Assembly: GCA_014584315.1 (NCBI GenBank)
Contig: JACTNA010000029.1
Span: 1 to 64,000 of the forward strand
DNA length: 64,000 nucleotides
Source of the DNA: Planctomycetota bacterium
Lineage (GTDB): Bacteria; Planctomycetota; Phycisphaerae; Phycisphaerales; UBA1924
Direction: 5' to 3'
Positions 16,822 through 25,472 of this stretch are shown piece after piece; positions within the stretch are counted from its first letter, which is position 1, and each line of letters starts with the position of its first letter. A model generated the notes under the pieces. That model saw only the letters and a list, made by a program, of their open reading frames with translations. It was not told the DNA's origin and did not search any database. The translations under genes and the position numbers were made by a program.

Positions 16822-17376
16822 TCAGGCGGCGCGGGTGTTCCAGGGCATCCTGCTGAGCAGCGCGGCCATGCCGCAGGTGTTGGTCACGCCCGCGAAGACC
16901 AGCCCCGCCCCGACGAACGCGCTGAGCAGGTAGAACCACGGCGAAACCAGGTACCCCAGGGCCGCGCCCGCGACAACGAGCGATCCGGCCGTGATCTGCA
17001 CCTGACGCTGGATGCTGATCGTCGCCCCCGGGGTGCGCTCGACCGGCAGCCCCGCCTTCTTCCACGCCTCGATGCCGCCTTCGAGTTGCGTCACCTCCGG
17101 CCACCCGCACGCGAGCAGGCGTCCGGCGGCCTCGGTCGATCGCTTGCCGCTGCGGCAGTGGAGAACGACTCGCTTGCCCTCCGGCGTCGGCACGCGCGCG
17201 GGGTCGAACGAGGAAAGCGGGACGCAGACCGAGCCGCGCAGGTGCGCTTCGCGGTGCTCGTCCGGCTCGCGGACGTCGACCACCACCGCCTCGCCGCGCT
17301 CGACCCAGGACCGCAGCGTCTGCGCATCGATGTTCCGGATGCTCCCCGACCGTGCTTCGGGCCGTGCCGTCGTCAT
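16822..17376 (-). CDS. Rhodanese with C-terminal DUF2892-type membrane tail
   Basis: 184 residues. Residues about 15-110 are a rhodanese domain: VVVDVREPDEHREAHLRGS and the active-site loop HCRSGKRS with the catalytic Cys. The remainder (from about residue 125) has two helices, GSLVVAGAALGYLVSPWF and LSAFVGAGLVFAGVTNTCGM, ending MALLSRMPWN-like, the DUF2892 pattern. Such proteins carry sulfane sulfur at the membrane. The ATG overlaps the stop of the TauE gene (ATGA). The gene ends one base after the convergent Rrf2 stop. Confidence 0.92.
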   Translation of the reverse strand: MTTARPEARSGSIRNIDAQTLRSWVERGEAVVVDVREPDEHREAHLRGSVCVPLSSFDPARVPTPEGKRVVLHCRSGKRSTEAAGRLLACGWPEVTQLEGGIEAWKKAGLPVERTPGATISIQRQVQITAGSLVVAGAALGYLVSPWFYLLSAFVGAGLVFAGVTNTCGMAALLSRMPWNTRAA

Positions 17377-18215
17377 GGCTCCGCTCCTTCGTGCGTTGTC
17401 GGCACGGGATTCTTGGCCCGTTCGACGCTCCAGTCGCGGAGGGCGTGCGGCGCCTCGCGCCAGAGCACGAACGCGGCCATGGCGAGCAGGAAGAACCCGA
17501 ACGTCTTGCGAAGGGTGGTCTGCTTCATGCGTCCCGCGATCGCGCTGCCCGCGAACGTGCCCGCCGCGCCGACGGCGATGAACAGGCCGATCGTGGTCCA
17601 GTCGGTCTCCAGCCCCAGAGCCGGCAGCACGCGCTGGTGCTTCACGAAGCCGACGGCGCAGTTCATCACGATCACGGCGAGGCTCGTGCCGACGGCGTGC
17701 CCCATCGGCAGGCCCATCAGCAGCACGAGCGCGGGGACGATCAGGAACCCCCCTCCGACCCCCACGAAGCCCGTCAGCGCGCCGACGGCCAGCCCGGCCG
17801 CGATGGTCGGCGCCGCAGCGCGAAGCCCGCGCTTCCGCTCGCCGCCCGGCGCGGGCGAAGCGACGCCGATCCCGCGCACCATCAGGGTCGCCGCGGCCAG
17901 CATGACGCAGGCGAAGATGGTGAGTTGGAGCGCGCCGCTGACGTACGCCGAGCCGAACGCGCCCAGGAACGACCCGATCATGCCCGGCACGCCGAACAGG
18001 AGCGCGCTGGTCCACCGGACCGCGCCGCGGCGCGCGTGCAGCGCGGCCCCCGCGGCCGCGATCCCCCCGACGATGGCGAGCGACTCGGCGATCGCCGCCT
18101 TCTCGGGCCGACCGAGCAGGTAGACGAGCACCGGCACGGTGAGGATCGAGCCGCCCGAGCCGAGCAGCCCGAGGCTGACGCCCACCGCGAGCGCGCCCAG
18201 GAGTGCGTAGATCAC
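17373..18215 (-). CDS. TauE/SafE-family sulfite or anion exporter
   Basis: 280 residues with about eight membrane helices in two repeats, each with the family glycine motif: LGLLGSGGSILTVPVLVYLLG near the N-terminus and GFVGVGGGFLIVPALVLLMG in the middle. This is the PF01925 signature. Beside a persulfide dioxygenase and rhodaneses the likely cargo is sulfite, the product of sulfur oxidation. It follows the metallo-beta-lactamase gene after a 112-bp gap containing a strong A+T-rich hairpin, and is translationally coupled to the rhodanese-DUF2892 gene. Confidence 0.9.
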   Translation of the reverse strand: MIYALLGALAVGVSLGLLGSGGSILTVPVLVYLLGRPEKAAIAESLAIVGGIAAAGAALHARRGAVRWTSALLFGVPGMIGSFLGAFGSAYVSGALQLTIFACVMLAAATLMVRGIGVASPAPGGERKRGLRAAAPTIAAGLAVGALTGFVGVGGGFLIVPALVLLMGLPMGHAVGTSLAVIVMNCAVGFVKHQRVLPALGLETDWTTIGLFIAVGAAGTFAGSAIAGRMKQTTLRKTFGFFLLAMAAFVLWREAPHALRDWSVERAKNPVPTTHEGAEP

Positions 18216-18238
18216 GCGGGAAGCCCCCGTGGGGGGAA

Positions 18239-18322
18239 AGCGAAAAACGAAAAGCGAAAAACGAACATGAAGCCAGGAACCGCGCCGTTCCCATGTTCGC
18301 TTTTCGCTTTTCGTTTTTCGCT
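18239..18322. repeat. Near-perfect 31-bp inverted repeat, A+T-rich
   Basis: Arms 18239-18269 and 18292-18322 match in 30 of 31 positions and are built from CGAAAAACGAAAAGCG-like units, with a 22-base loop. The A-rich arms stand out in this 70% G+C genome. It sits between two genes of the same operon, so it is either a small mobile palindrome or an internal terminator/processing site. Confidence 0.9.
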
Positions 18323-18327
18323 CTTCC

Positions 18328-19770
18328 TCATCTCGCCGCCATCCGCCCCGGCGTGATCGACTCGCCGCCGGCCTTCTCCCACGCGCCCATCCCGCCCGCG
18401 AGGTTGGTCACGTCGTAGCCGAGCCGCTGAAGCAGCGAGCAGGCGGACGCCGAGCGCACGCCGCCGGCGCAGTGCACGACCATCGGCCCATCGGGGAGTT
18501 CGTCGAGGCGGGCCGGCAGGCGCGTGTGCGCGATGTTCACCGACCCGGCGATCGCCCGTGTTTCGTGCTCCGCGGCGCGGCGCACGTCGAGCACCGCCCG
18601 ATCCCCCGACCGCAGGCGCTCGCGCAGCGTCGCGGCGTCGATCTCCGGCGTCGTCGCCAGGCCGCGCAGGCCCGCGACGTCCTCCGGCGCGGCCCAGCCC
18701 TCGACGCGGTCCAGCCCGATGCGCACGAGATCGCGCGTCAGTTCCTCGACTCGCGCCGGCTCGCACACCAGCACGATCGCCTCCTCGGGCTTCACGTACG
18801 ATCCCGTCACCATCGGGAACTGGCTGTTGGTCGGCGTCCAGATCGATCCCGCGATGTGCCCGTCGCGGAACGCGGGCCACGGACGCACGTCGATGATGGC
18901 CGTCGCGCGCCCGTCGATGCGCGAGAGCTCCTCGGCGTTCAGGCGGCGCGGCGTGGGCAACCCGCCCAGCAACGGCACGCCGTCGCGGTTCTGCACCTTC
19001 ATCCGGGCGAAGTAGAGCGGCGGCTCGGGCTGGCCTTCGAGGATGAACTCGACGAAGCGCGACTCGTCGCCCGCCAACCCGATCGCCTGGTTGAACCGGC
19101 GCTCGTACCCCACGGTGCTCTGCGGCACGGCCCCGAGCGCCTTGCCGCACGCGCTGCCCGCCCCGTGCGCGGGCCAGACCTGAAGGTAGTCCGGCAGCGC
19201 GGTGAACTTGCGCAGCGAGGCGAAGAGCGTGCGCGCCGAGGCTTCCTTGACGCCCGCGATGCCGGCCGCGGTCTCCAGCAGGTCGGGCCTGCCGAGATCG
19301 CCCACGAAGACGAAGTCGCCGGTCAGAATGCCCATCGGCTCCGACGCCCCGCCGCCGTGGTCGGTCACGAGGAAGCAGACATGCTCCGGCGTGTGGCCGG
19401 GCGTGTGGAGCGCGCGCAACTCGATGTTCCCCACGCGGAACGACGAGCCGTCCTTCAGGAGCACGGCGTCGTAGCGCCCGCCGCCCTTCTTCTGGTCGAG
19501 CCAGGCGTAGCGCCAGTCCGGCCCGCCCTCGTCGGAGAGGTACAGGCGCGCACCCGTGCGCTCCGCCATCTCGCGCGACCCCGACAGGAAGTCGGCGTGG
19601 ATGTGGGTCTCCGTGACGGCCGTGATCCGCAGCCCGTTGGCGCGCGCGAGCGCGATGTACCGGTCCACGTCGCGCTCGGGGTCCACCACCACCGCCTCGC
19701 CCGTCCGCTGGCACCCGATGATGTACGCCGCCTGCGCCAGTTTCTCGTCGTAGACCATCCGCAGGAACAT
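18328..19770 (-). CDS. Persulfide dioxygenase-like metallo-beta-lactamase with two rhodanese domains
   Basis: 480 residues. Residues 1 to about 240 are a metallo-beta-lactamase fold of the ETHE1/BLH type: THIHADFLSG (THxHxD), HTPGHTPEHV and GDFVFVGDLGRPDL. Two rhodanese domains follow: about residues 265-355 (AIIDVRPWPAFRDGHIAGS, loop VCEPARVEE) and about 370-470 (AVLDVRRAAEHE, loop HCAGGVRSAS with catalytic Cys). The enzyme should oxidise glutathione or protein persulfide to sulfite with Fe(II) and O2. Together with the downstream exporter and rhodanese it forms a sulfide-detoxification unit. Confidence 0.92.
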   Translation of the reverse strand: MFLRMVYDEKLAQAAYIIGCQRTGEAVVVDPERDVDRYIALARANGLRITAVTETHIHADFLSGSREMAERTGARLYLSDEGGPDWRYAWLDQKKGGGRYDAVLLKDGSSFRVGNIELRALHTPGHTPEHVCFLVTDHGGGASEPMGILTGDFVFVGDLGRPDLLETAAGIAGVKEASARTLFASLRKFTALPDYLQVWPAHGAGSACGKALGAVPQSTVGYERRFNQAIGLAGDESRFVEFILEGQPEPPLYFARMKVQNRDGVPLLGGLPTPRRLNAEELSRIDGRATAIIDVRPWPAFRDGHIAGSIWTPTNSQFPMVTGSYVKPEEAIVLVCEPARVEELTRDLVRIGLDRVEGWAAPEDVAGLRGLATTPEIDAATLRERLRSGDRAVLDVRRAAEHETRAIAGSVNIAHTRLPARLDELPDGPMVVHCAGGVRSASACSLLQRLGYDVTNLAGGMGAWEKAGGESITPGRMAAR

Positions 19771-19784
19771 GCCGCCCTCCTCCT

Positions 19785-19810
19785 GGGGCGGGGCCTTTCA
19801 GGCCCCGTCT
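19785..19810. repeat. Small palindromic repeat, copy 1 of 2
   Basis: A perfect hairpin GGGGCCT-TTC-AGGCCCC (19790-19806) within a 26-base stretch that recurs with one difference at 43739-43764. It lies between two divergent genes, so it is not a terminator for either. Probably a dispersed repeat. Confidence 0.75.
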
Positions 19811-19896
19811 TCATCGCTTCGATCGCTTCACACGCCCCGACTCGGCCTCCGAACAGGGTAGGTACCATCCCCGGCGGACCGTCCCGGAGGCGTTCG

Positions 19897-20988
19897 ATGG
19901 TGCTCGGCATACTCGGAGGCGGACAACTCGGCCGCATGATCGCCCTGGCGGCGCACCCGCTCGGCGTGCGCTGCCGGTTCCTCGACCCCGCGCCGGACGC
20001 CTGCGCCGCGCCGGTCGGCGAGCACCTGCTCGCGCCGTTCGACGACGAGGACGCGCTGGCGCGCCTTGCCGACGGCGCGGCCGCCGTGACCTGGGAGTTC
20101 GAGAACGTGCCCGTCGCCGCGCTGCACCGGCTGCGCGAGCGCGTGCCCGTGCTGCCGGGACCGACGAGCCTCGCCGTCTCGCAGGACCGCTTCGAGGAGA
20201 AGCAGGCCTTCGAGCGCGCGGGGTTCGCGGTCGCGCCCTACCACGCCGTCTCGACGCTCGACGAGGCGGTCGGTGCGGTCGAGCGCGTCGGCACGCCCGG
20301 CATCCTCAAGACACGAACCGGCGGCTACGACGGACGCGGGCAGGTCCGGATCGACTCCGTGGACGACGCGGCTCCGGCGTGGCGGTCGCTGGGAGGCGCG
20401 CCGGCGATCTACGAGCGGCGCATCGCCTTCCGGCGCGAACTCTCGCTCCTCGGCACGCGCTCGCGAGACGGCGCCATCGCCTTCTACGCCCCGGTCGAGA
20501 CCGTCCACCGAGAGGGCATCCTGCACACCGCCCGCGCCCCCGCGCCGGGGATCGACCGTGCCACGCTGCTGCGCGCGGAGCGCCACGCCGCCGCGCTCCT
20601 CGACGCCCTCGGGCACGTCGGCACGTTCGCCGTCGAACTCTTCGACGACGGCGAGACCTTGCTCGCGAGCGAGATGGCGGCCCGAGTCCACAACAGCGGG
20701 CACTGGACCATCGAGGGAGCGGAGACCGGCCAGTTCGAGAACCACGCCCGCGCCGTCCTGGGCCTGCCGCTGGGCGAGACGGCGACTCGCGGGCACGCCC
20801 TCACCGTCAACCTCGTCGGCGAGATCCCGGAGATCGCGGGAGTGCTGGCCATCCCGGGCGCGCACCTGCACCTCTACGGCAAGCAGCCGCGCCCGCGCCG
20901 CAAACTCGGGCACGTGACGCTGCGGGCGGACACCGCGGAGGAACTCGACGAGCGGGCGGCGCGCGTGCTGTCGCTGCTCCGACTCTGA
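19897..20988 (+). CDS. purK: N5-carboxyaminoimidazole ribonucleotide synthase
   Basis: 363 residues, a normal PurK length. ATP-grasp enzyme converting AIR, bicarbonate and ATP to N5-CAIR in purine synthesis. Visible: nucleotide loop ILGGGQLGRM at the start, VTWEFENVP, PGPTSLAVSQDRFEEKQAF, KTRTGGYDGRGQ, and the ATP-grasp metal site EMAARVHNSGHWTIEGAETGQFENH. The ATG at 19897 is preceded by GGAGG (886-890 of the block, six bases spacing). No purE is adjacent. Confidence 0.95.
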   Translation: MVLGILGGGQLGRMIALAAHPLGVRCRFLDPAPDACAAPVGEHLLAPFDDEDALARLADGAAAVTWEFENVPVAALHRLRERVPVLPGPTSLAVSQDRFEEKQAFERAGFAVAPYHAVSTLDEAVGAVERVGTPGILKTRTGGYDGRGQVRIDSVDDAAPAWRSLGGAPAIYERRIAFRRELSLLGTRSRDGAIAFYAPVETVHREGILHTARAPAPGIDRATLLRAERHAAALLDALGHVGTFAVELFDDGETLLASEMAARVHNSGHWTIEGAETGQFENHARAVLGLPLGETATRGHALTVNLVGEIPEIAGVLAIPGAHLHLYGKQPRPRRKLGHVTLRADTAEELDERAARVLSLLRL

Positions 20989-21009
20989 CGCTCCGCCCCC
21001 GGGCTGTCG

Positions 21010-22209
21010 CTACCCGGCGCACCGTTCCACGACTCGCGCCCCGTCCGCCGCACCGACGACCATCCACCGGGCACGCACGCCGACGCGCCGCTCGTACGCC
21101 GCGGCGATCGCGCCGCCCGCGCCGCTCGTCCGCTCCGGCTCGACGAGCGCGACGACGCATCCCCCGAACCCGCCGCCGGTCATGCGGGCGCCTATGACGC
21201 CCGGCGTCGCGGACGCGATCTCGACCAGCGCGTCGAGTTCCGGGCAGGAGACCTCGTAGTCGTCGCGCAGGCTCGCGTGCGATTCGAGCATCAGCCGACC
21301 GACGCCGGCCATGTCGCCCGCTTCGAGCAGGCGGGCGGCTTCGAGCGTGCGCTCGTTCTCACGCACGACGTGGCGCGCCCGGCGGTGCAGCGTCGCCTCC
21401 AGCCCGGCCCGCTCGATCGCGTCCTCCGCCGCGTCGCGCAGCGAACGGACGCCCGGGTCGCGCTCCGCCAGCGCGGCCGCGGCCTGATCGCACTCGCGCC
21501 GACGCTCCGCGTACTCGCCCGATGCCAGCTCGTGCCGCACGCCCGAATCCACGACCAGCACGCTCGCCCGCGCCGCATCCATCGGCACCGGGCGGACCTC
21601 GACCGTGCGGCAGTCGATCAGCATCGCGTGCCCAGCCCGCCCGAACACGGCGGCCAGCTGGTCCATCAGCCCGCACGGCACCCCCGCGAACTCGTGCTCG
21701 GCCCGCTGGCAGAGCGCAGCGAGCGACAAGGGGTCGAGCGCCCCGCCTGCGAGCGCGCCGAGCGCCACCGCGAACGCCACCTCGACCGCCGCCGAACTGC
21801 TCAGCCCCCCCCCGACGGGCACGTCCGACGCCAGGGCCGCGTCGAACATGGGCACGTCCACCCCTCGCGCCCGCAGCAGCGAGACGACGCCCTCGGCGTA
21901 GCGCGCCCAGCCGGGCGTCGCGGCTCCACGCCCGACCCCCTCGAACGACGCGACCTCGCCCGCGCGGTCCATCGCGACCACGCGGCAACAGCCCTCGCCG
22001 CTCGGCGCGACGGCCACCGCGGCCCGGCGATCGATCGCCATGGGCAGGACGAAACCCTCGTTGTAGTCGGAGTGCTCGCCGATGAGGTTGACGCGCCCCG
22101 GCGCGGCCGCGACGACCGCGGACTCGCGCCCGAACACCTCGCGCAGCCCGGCACGCGCCCGCTCCGCCGGTTCGCCTTGCGTGCCCTGGCGATCAGTAGC
22201 CTTGCGCAT
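21010..22209 (-). CDS. galK: Galactokinase
   Basis: 399 residues of the GHMP kinase superfamily. The galactokinase signature GRVNLIGEHSDYNEGFVLPMAID is present, followed by the ATP loop PVGGGLSSSAAVEVA (PxGGGLSSSA) and the C-terminal motif GARMTGGGFGGCVVALV. It phosphorylates galactose to galactose-1-phosphate. The start lies 17 bases inside the 3' end of the DUF3299 gene on the same strand, so the two are probably cotranscribed; no other Leloir gene is nearby. Confidence 0.93.
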   Translation of the reverse strand: MRKATDRQGTQGEPAERARAGLREVFGRESAVVAAAPGRVNLIGEHSDYNEGFVLPMAIDRRAAVAVAPSGEGCCRVVAMDRAGEVASFEGVGRGAATPGWARYAEGVVSLLRARGVDVPMFDAALASDVPVGGGLSSSAAVEVAFAVALGALAGGALDPLSLAALCQRAEHEFAGVPCGLMDQLAAVFGRAGHAMLIDCRTVEVRPVPMDAARASVLVVDSGVRHELASGEYAERRRECDQAAAALAERDPGVRSLRDAAEDAIERAGLEATLHRRARHVVRENERTLEAARLLEAGDMAGVGRLMLESHASLRDDYEVSCPELDALVEIASATPGVIGARMTGGGFGGCVVALVEPERTSGAGGAIAAAYERRVGVRARWMVVGAADGARVVERCAG

Positions 22210-23263
22210 CGCGCGCCGCCGACGCCTCGACGACGCCGTCGTCCATGACGTACAGCCCGACGAGGAAGTTGTTGACGAGGTACGGGTCCACCGAGAACGT
22301 GCCGCGGATCGAGCCGTAGTTGATCGCCTGGCGCGTCAGGTCCAGCGGCACGCCGAGTTTCACTTCGATCGCGTCGTAGGGCGTGGGGGGCACGCCGATG
22401 CAGCACCCGTCCCACTGGTTCAGCATGAGCAGGCACTCGCTCGCGGCATCCGCCACGAACGGGAACGCGATGAACCCGGTGATGCGGACCTGCTTGCCGT
22501 TCAGCAGCGCGGCCCACTCGGGCAGGTCGAGTTTCCCCTGCTTGGGCCGGTAGACCCGCGACGCGGAGATGAGCATCTCCCAACTGACCTCGAACGGCTT
22601 GTCGACCGTGCCCTCGCCCGTCACGACGTGCGCGCCGCCGATGAGGTACGTCCCGTCCTCGCGCCGCTCGACCGCGTCCGGGCGGACCGCGTCGCCAGCC
22701 GCATCGGCGTCGCCCTCGGGCGCGGCACGCGGCTCGATCTCCTCACGCGTCGTCACCGCGACGGCGGGCACTGGCGCCGACGACGCCTCCTCCGAAGCCG
22801 GAGGCGCGGTCTCCGGGGCCGGTGGCGCGGGGGCCTCGCCCGCATCCACGACCGCTTCTTCGACCGCCTCCGCGGCCGGTTCATCCGGCGCAGTCGTCGC
22901 AGTCGTCGTGGCTTCGACCGTGTCCGTCACCTCGGGCTGCTGCGCCGGGGTCTGTGCATCGTCGGCACTCTGCACGACCTGAGTCGCCTCCACGGCGGCA
23001 GGCTGCTCCTCGACGGCCTTTACGGGAGTTTCGACGGCCGCCTCAACGACGGGAGCGTCGATCACGGTTTCCTCGACGGCGAGTTGTTCGGTGACGGGCG
23101 TGGCGGGCGTGGCGGGCAGGGGCTGAGACATCGGCGCGGGCACGGGCCGCGCGGCGGTCTCGGCCACTCTCGGCGCCGTCGCCGTGCTCGGCCGCTCGCG
23201 CATGAACAGCACCGCGCCCCCGGCCAGGATCAACGCCGCCATCAACGCCCAGAAGACCCGCAT
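22193..23263 (-). CDS. DUF3299-domain envelope protein
   Basis: 356 residues. An N-terminal membrane/signal helix (VFWALMAALILAGGAVLFM) is followed by about 140 residues of low-complexity Ala/Pro/Glu/Thr sequence, then a DUF3299 domain (about residues 220-356) with GKQVRITGFIAFPF, ECLLMLNQWDGCCIGVPPTP and LVNNFLVGLYVM. The start is supported by AGGAGG five bases upstream. DUF3299 proteins commonly sit next to an ABC ATPase and an FtsX-type permease, exactly as here; in some gammaproteobacteria such sets are zinc-regulated. The CC pair may bind metal. Function otherwise unknown. Confidence 0.82.
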   Translation of the reverse strand: MRVFWALMAALILAGGAVLFMRERPSTATAPRVAETAARPVPAPMSQPLPATPATPVTEQLAVEETVIDAPVVEAAVETPVKAVEEQPAAVEATQVVQSADDAQTPAQQPEVTDTVEATTTATTAPDEPAAEAVEEAVVDAGEAPAPPAPETAPPASEEASSAPVPAVAVTTREEIEPRAAPEGDADAAGDAVRPDAVERREDGTYLIGGAHVVTGEGTVDKPFEVSWEMLISASRVYRPKQGKLDLPEWAALLNGKQVRITGFIAFPFVADAASECLLMLNQWDGCCIGVPPTPYDAIEVKLGVPLDLTRQAINYGSIRGTFSVDPYLVNNFLVGLYVMDDGVVEASAARDAQGY

Positions 23264-23341
23264 CGCCGCCTCCTGTCCCGCCTTCCGATACTCCCCCGAC
23301 GCCCGTCCCGTTGCACCGGAATCGTAGGGGGCCTTCCGAGA

Positions 23342-24628
23342 TCACCCGATCGGGCGCAGGTTCCGGGCCACGCTCGTCCGATACGCCATCACCGCCGGCA
23401 CAAGCCCGGCGAGCGAGGCCAGCACGACCGTCGCCGCCGCCATCACCACCATCCAGTCCAGGGGCAGCGACGGCAGCACGACCAGCCCGAGGCGCTCCTT
23501 CATCACGCCCGCGGCCGCCTGCGCGCCGAGCAGGCCCAGGCCAAGCCCCGCCGCCGCCCCCAGCGCGCCGAGCACCGCCGACTCGGTGAGCACCAGCCCG
23601 AAGATCCGCGGGCGGCTGGCGCCGAGAACGCGAAGAACCGCGATCTGGCGGCGGCGCTGCTCCATCGAGTTGTAGAGCGCGAGCATGATGCCGATCCCGC
23701 TCGACACCATCACGACCGCCGCCATCGCCAGCAGCACCTGGTCCACGTTCGAGACGATCGTGAACAACTTGTCGATCTCAGCCTTCGGCTCCGCGACGAC
23801 GATGGACGGGTCGCGACGCAGTTCGCTCGCCACCACCGGCACGAGCGGCGAGGTCGCCGCACCACCCCTCGTCACGCACCGAAGGTAGACGCCAGTCACC
23901 AGGCGGTCGTCGTCGGTCAGGTCGGCCTCGGTCGGGCGCGGTGAGTTCGGGTCCAAGGCCCGGCGACGGTCGTGCGCGTGGATGATCCACGACGCCCGAA
24001 GGTCGGAGAAGATCGCGCGGTCGTGCGCGCTGCCGGTCGGTTCGAGGATGCCGGCGACGCGGTAGGTGAAGTCGTAGTGGACGTGGGCGGGCGCGCCGCC
24101 GGCCCGCGCGTCGCTGCGTCCGTGCGTCAGGTGAATCTCGTCGCCGACGCGCAGCCCGGTCAGCCGCGCCGCCCGCGCCCCGAGCACCAGGTCGAACGGC
24201 CCTTCAAAGAACACCCCCTCGGCCAGCCGCCACGGCTCGCCCGGCGCGGGCGTGAAGTGCGTGAAGAACTGCGGCGTCGTCGCCAGCACCGGCAGGCCCT
24301 GGAAACTGTCCCCCTGCTGGTTCGGGATCGCCCACTCCACGCGCCCGTCGTCGGCGATCTGCCGGAACCGCTCCCACGTGATCGGACGCTGCGGCGCGTT
24401 GGCGTAGAACACCCCGTTGAGCACCGAGACCAGCGGGCTGGTGTCCGCGCTCACGATCAGGTGCATGTTCCCCGAGCCGCGCTCGAACGCCTGCCGCCCC
24501 GCGTCGCGCAGGCTCAGCAGCACGAACATCAGCCCGACGGCGACCGCCACCGTCACCACCGTCGTCACGGTCGAGAACATCCGCCCCGTCAGGCTTCGGC
24601 CGATGATGGTCAGGTCGCTCATCGCCAT
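23342..24628 (-). CDS. FtsX/MacB-type ABC transporter permease
   Basis: 428 residues. One helix at the N-terminus (FSTVTTVVTVAVAVGLMFVLLS), a periplasmic MacB-PCD-like region (about residues 45-275), then three helices of the FtsX domain including MVSSGIGIMLALYNSMEQRRRQIAVLRVLGASRPRI, the canonical FtsX signature. It pairs with the downstream-encoded ATPase (24744-25421) across a gap occupied by an imperfect hairpin. Likely a mechanotransmitting or lipoprotein-handling transporter rather than an importer. ATG at 24622 is an alternative start. Confidence 0.88.
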   Translation of the reverse strand: MAMSDLTIIGRSLTGRMFSTVTTVVTVAVAVGLMFVLLSLRDAGRQAFERGSGNMHLIVSADTSPLVSVLNGVFYANAPQRPITWERFRQIADDGRVEWAIPNQQGDSFQGLPVLATTPQFFTHFTPAPGEPWRLAEGVFFEGPFDLVLGARAARLTGLRVGDEIHLTHGRSDARAGGAPAHVHYDFTYRVAGILEPTGSAHDRAIFSDLRASWIIHAHDRRRALDPNSPRPTEADLTDDDRLVTGVYLRCVTRGGAATSPLVPVVASELRRDPSIVVAEPKAEIDKLFTIVSNVDQVLLAMAAVVMVSSGIGIMLALYNSMEQRRRQIAVLRVLGASRPRIFGLVLTESAVLGALGAAAGLGLGLLGAQAAAGVMKERLGLVVLPSLPLDWMVVMAAATVVLASLAGLVPAVMAYRTSVARNLRPIG

Positions 24629-24643
24629 CGTGCTTGATCCTCT

Positions 24644-24731
24644 TGAACGCGAAGAACGCGAAGAGCACGAAGTGGAGGTGCGGAAGGGCGGTTCAATCCG
24701 TCTTCGCGCTTCTCGCGCCCTTCGCGTTCAG
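24644..24731. repeat. Imperfect 29-bp inverted repeat (GAACGCGAAG family)
   Basis: Arms 24644-24672 and about 24703-24731 match in 24 of 29 positions; each is made of CGCGAAG-type units. Related single arms occur at 30283-30316 and, in reverse orientation, at 31141-31170. It fills the gap between the permease and ATPase genes. Confidence 0.8.
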
Positions 24732-24743
24732 TTGCTTCCCCGC

Positions 24744-25421
24744 TCACGCCGGCACCGCCGACGAGAGTTCATCCAGCGACGCGCGCCGCTCGAAGCGCTC
24801 CGCCATCGACGGGTCGTGGCTCACGCACAGCAGCGCGGCCCCGGCGTCGCGGCAGGCGGTCTGGATGAGGTCCATCGCGTTGGCGGCGTTCTCCGGGTCC
24901 AGGCTCGCCGTCGGCTCGTCCGCCAGCACCAGCGCCGGCCCGCACGCCACCGCGCGCGCCACCGCGACCCGCTGCTGCTGCCCGACGCTCAGTTCCTCGG
25001 GCTTCGCGTGCACGCGCTCGACCCCCAGCCGCTTGAGCAACTCGCCCGCACGCTCGCGGTGCTCCCGCTTCGGCACGGGCGAGAACATCAACGCGGCCAT
25101 GACGTTCTCCAGCGCGCTGAACCCGTGCAGCAGGTTGAACGTCTGGAAGATCATCCCGATCGCCCGCCCGCGGAAGAGGTCGCGCTTCGCCCCGTGCAGG
25201 GCGTGGACCACCTGCCCGTCCACGACGACGTGCCCGGCGTCCGGCTCCATCAGCCCGGCGATGAGCATGAGCAGCGTGCTCTTGCCGCGGCCCGACCCGC
25301 CGGTGAGCAGCATCTGCTCGCCGCGGGCCAGCGCGAGCGACCCCACCTCGACGACCGCCGGCTCACCCGCCCGGTACGCGAACCGCAACCCATCTATCCG
25401 CAGGGCAGGTGTTTCACCCAT
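24744..25421 (-). CDS. ABC transporter ATP-binding protein (LolD/MacB type)
   Basis: 225 residues. Walker A GGSGRGKST, Q-loop IFQTFNLLHGFSALENVM, signature ELSVGQQQRVAVARAVA, Walker B ALVLADEPTASLD and the switch His in CVSHDPSM. Its size and the FNLL segment place it with LolD/MacB-type ATPases that work with FtsX permeases such as the next gene. The ATG at 25421 has GGAGG nine bases upstream; a GTG at 25427 is less likely. First gene of the minus-strand group ATPase-permease-DUF3299-galK. Confidence 0.92.
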   Translation of the reverse strand: MGETPALRIDGLRFAYRAGEPAVVEVGSLALARGEQMLLTGGSGRGKSTLLMLIAGLMEPDAGHVVVDGQVVHALHGAKRDLFRGRAIGMIFQTFNLLHGFSALENVMAALMFSPVPKREHRERAGELLKRLGVERVHAKPEELSVGQQQRVAVARAVACGPALVLADEPTASLDPENAANAMDLIQTACRDAGAALLCVSHDPSMAERFERRASLDELSSAVPA

Positions 25422-25472
25422 CGACACAGGCCTCCATCACGAACGCGGGGACCGTAGACTAGGTGCGGATTC

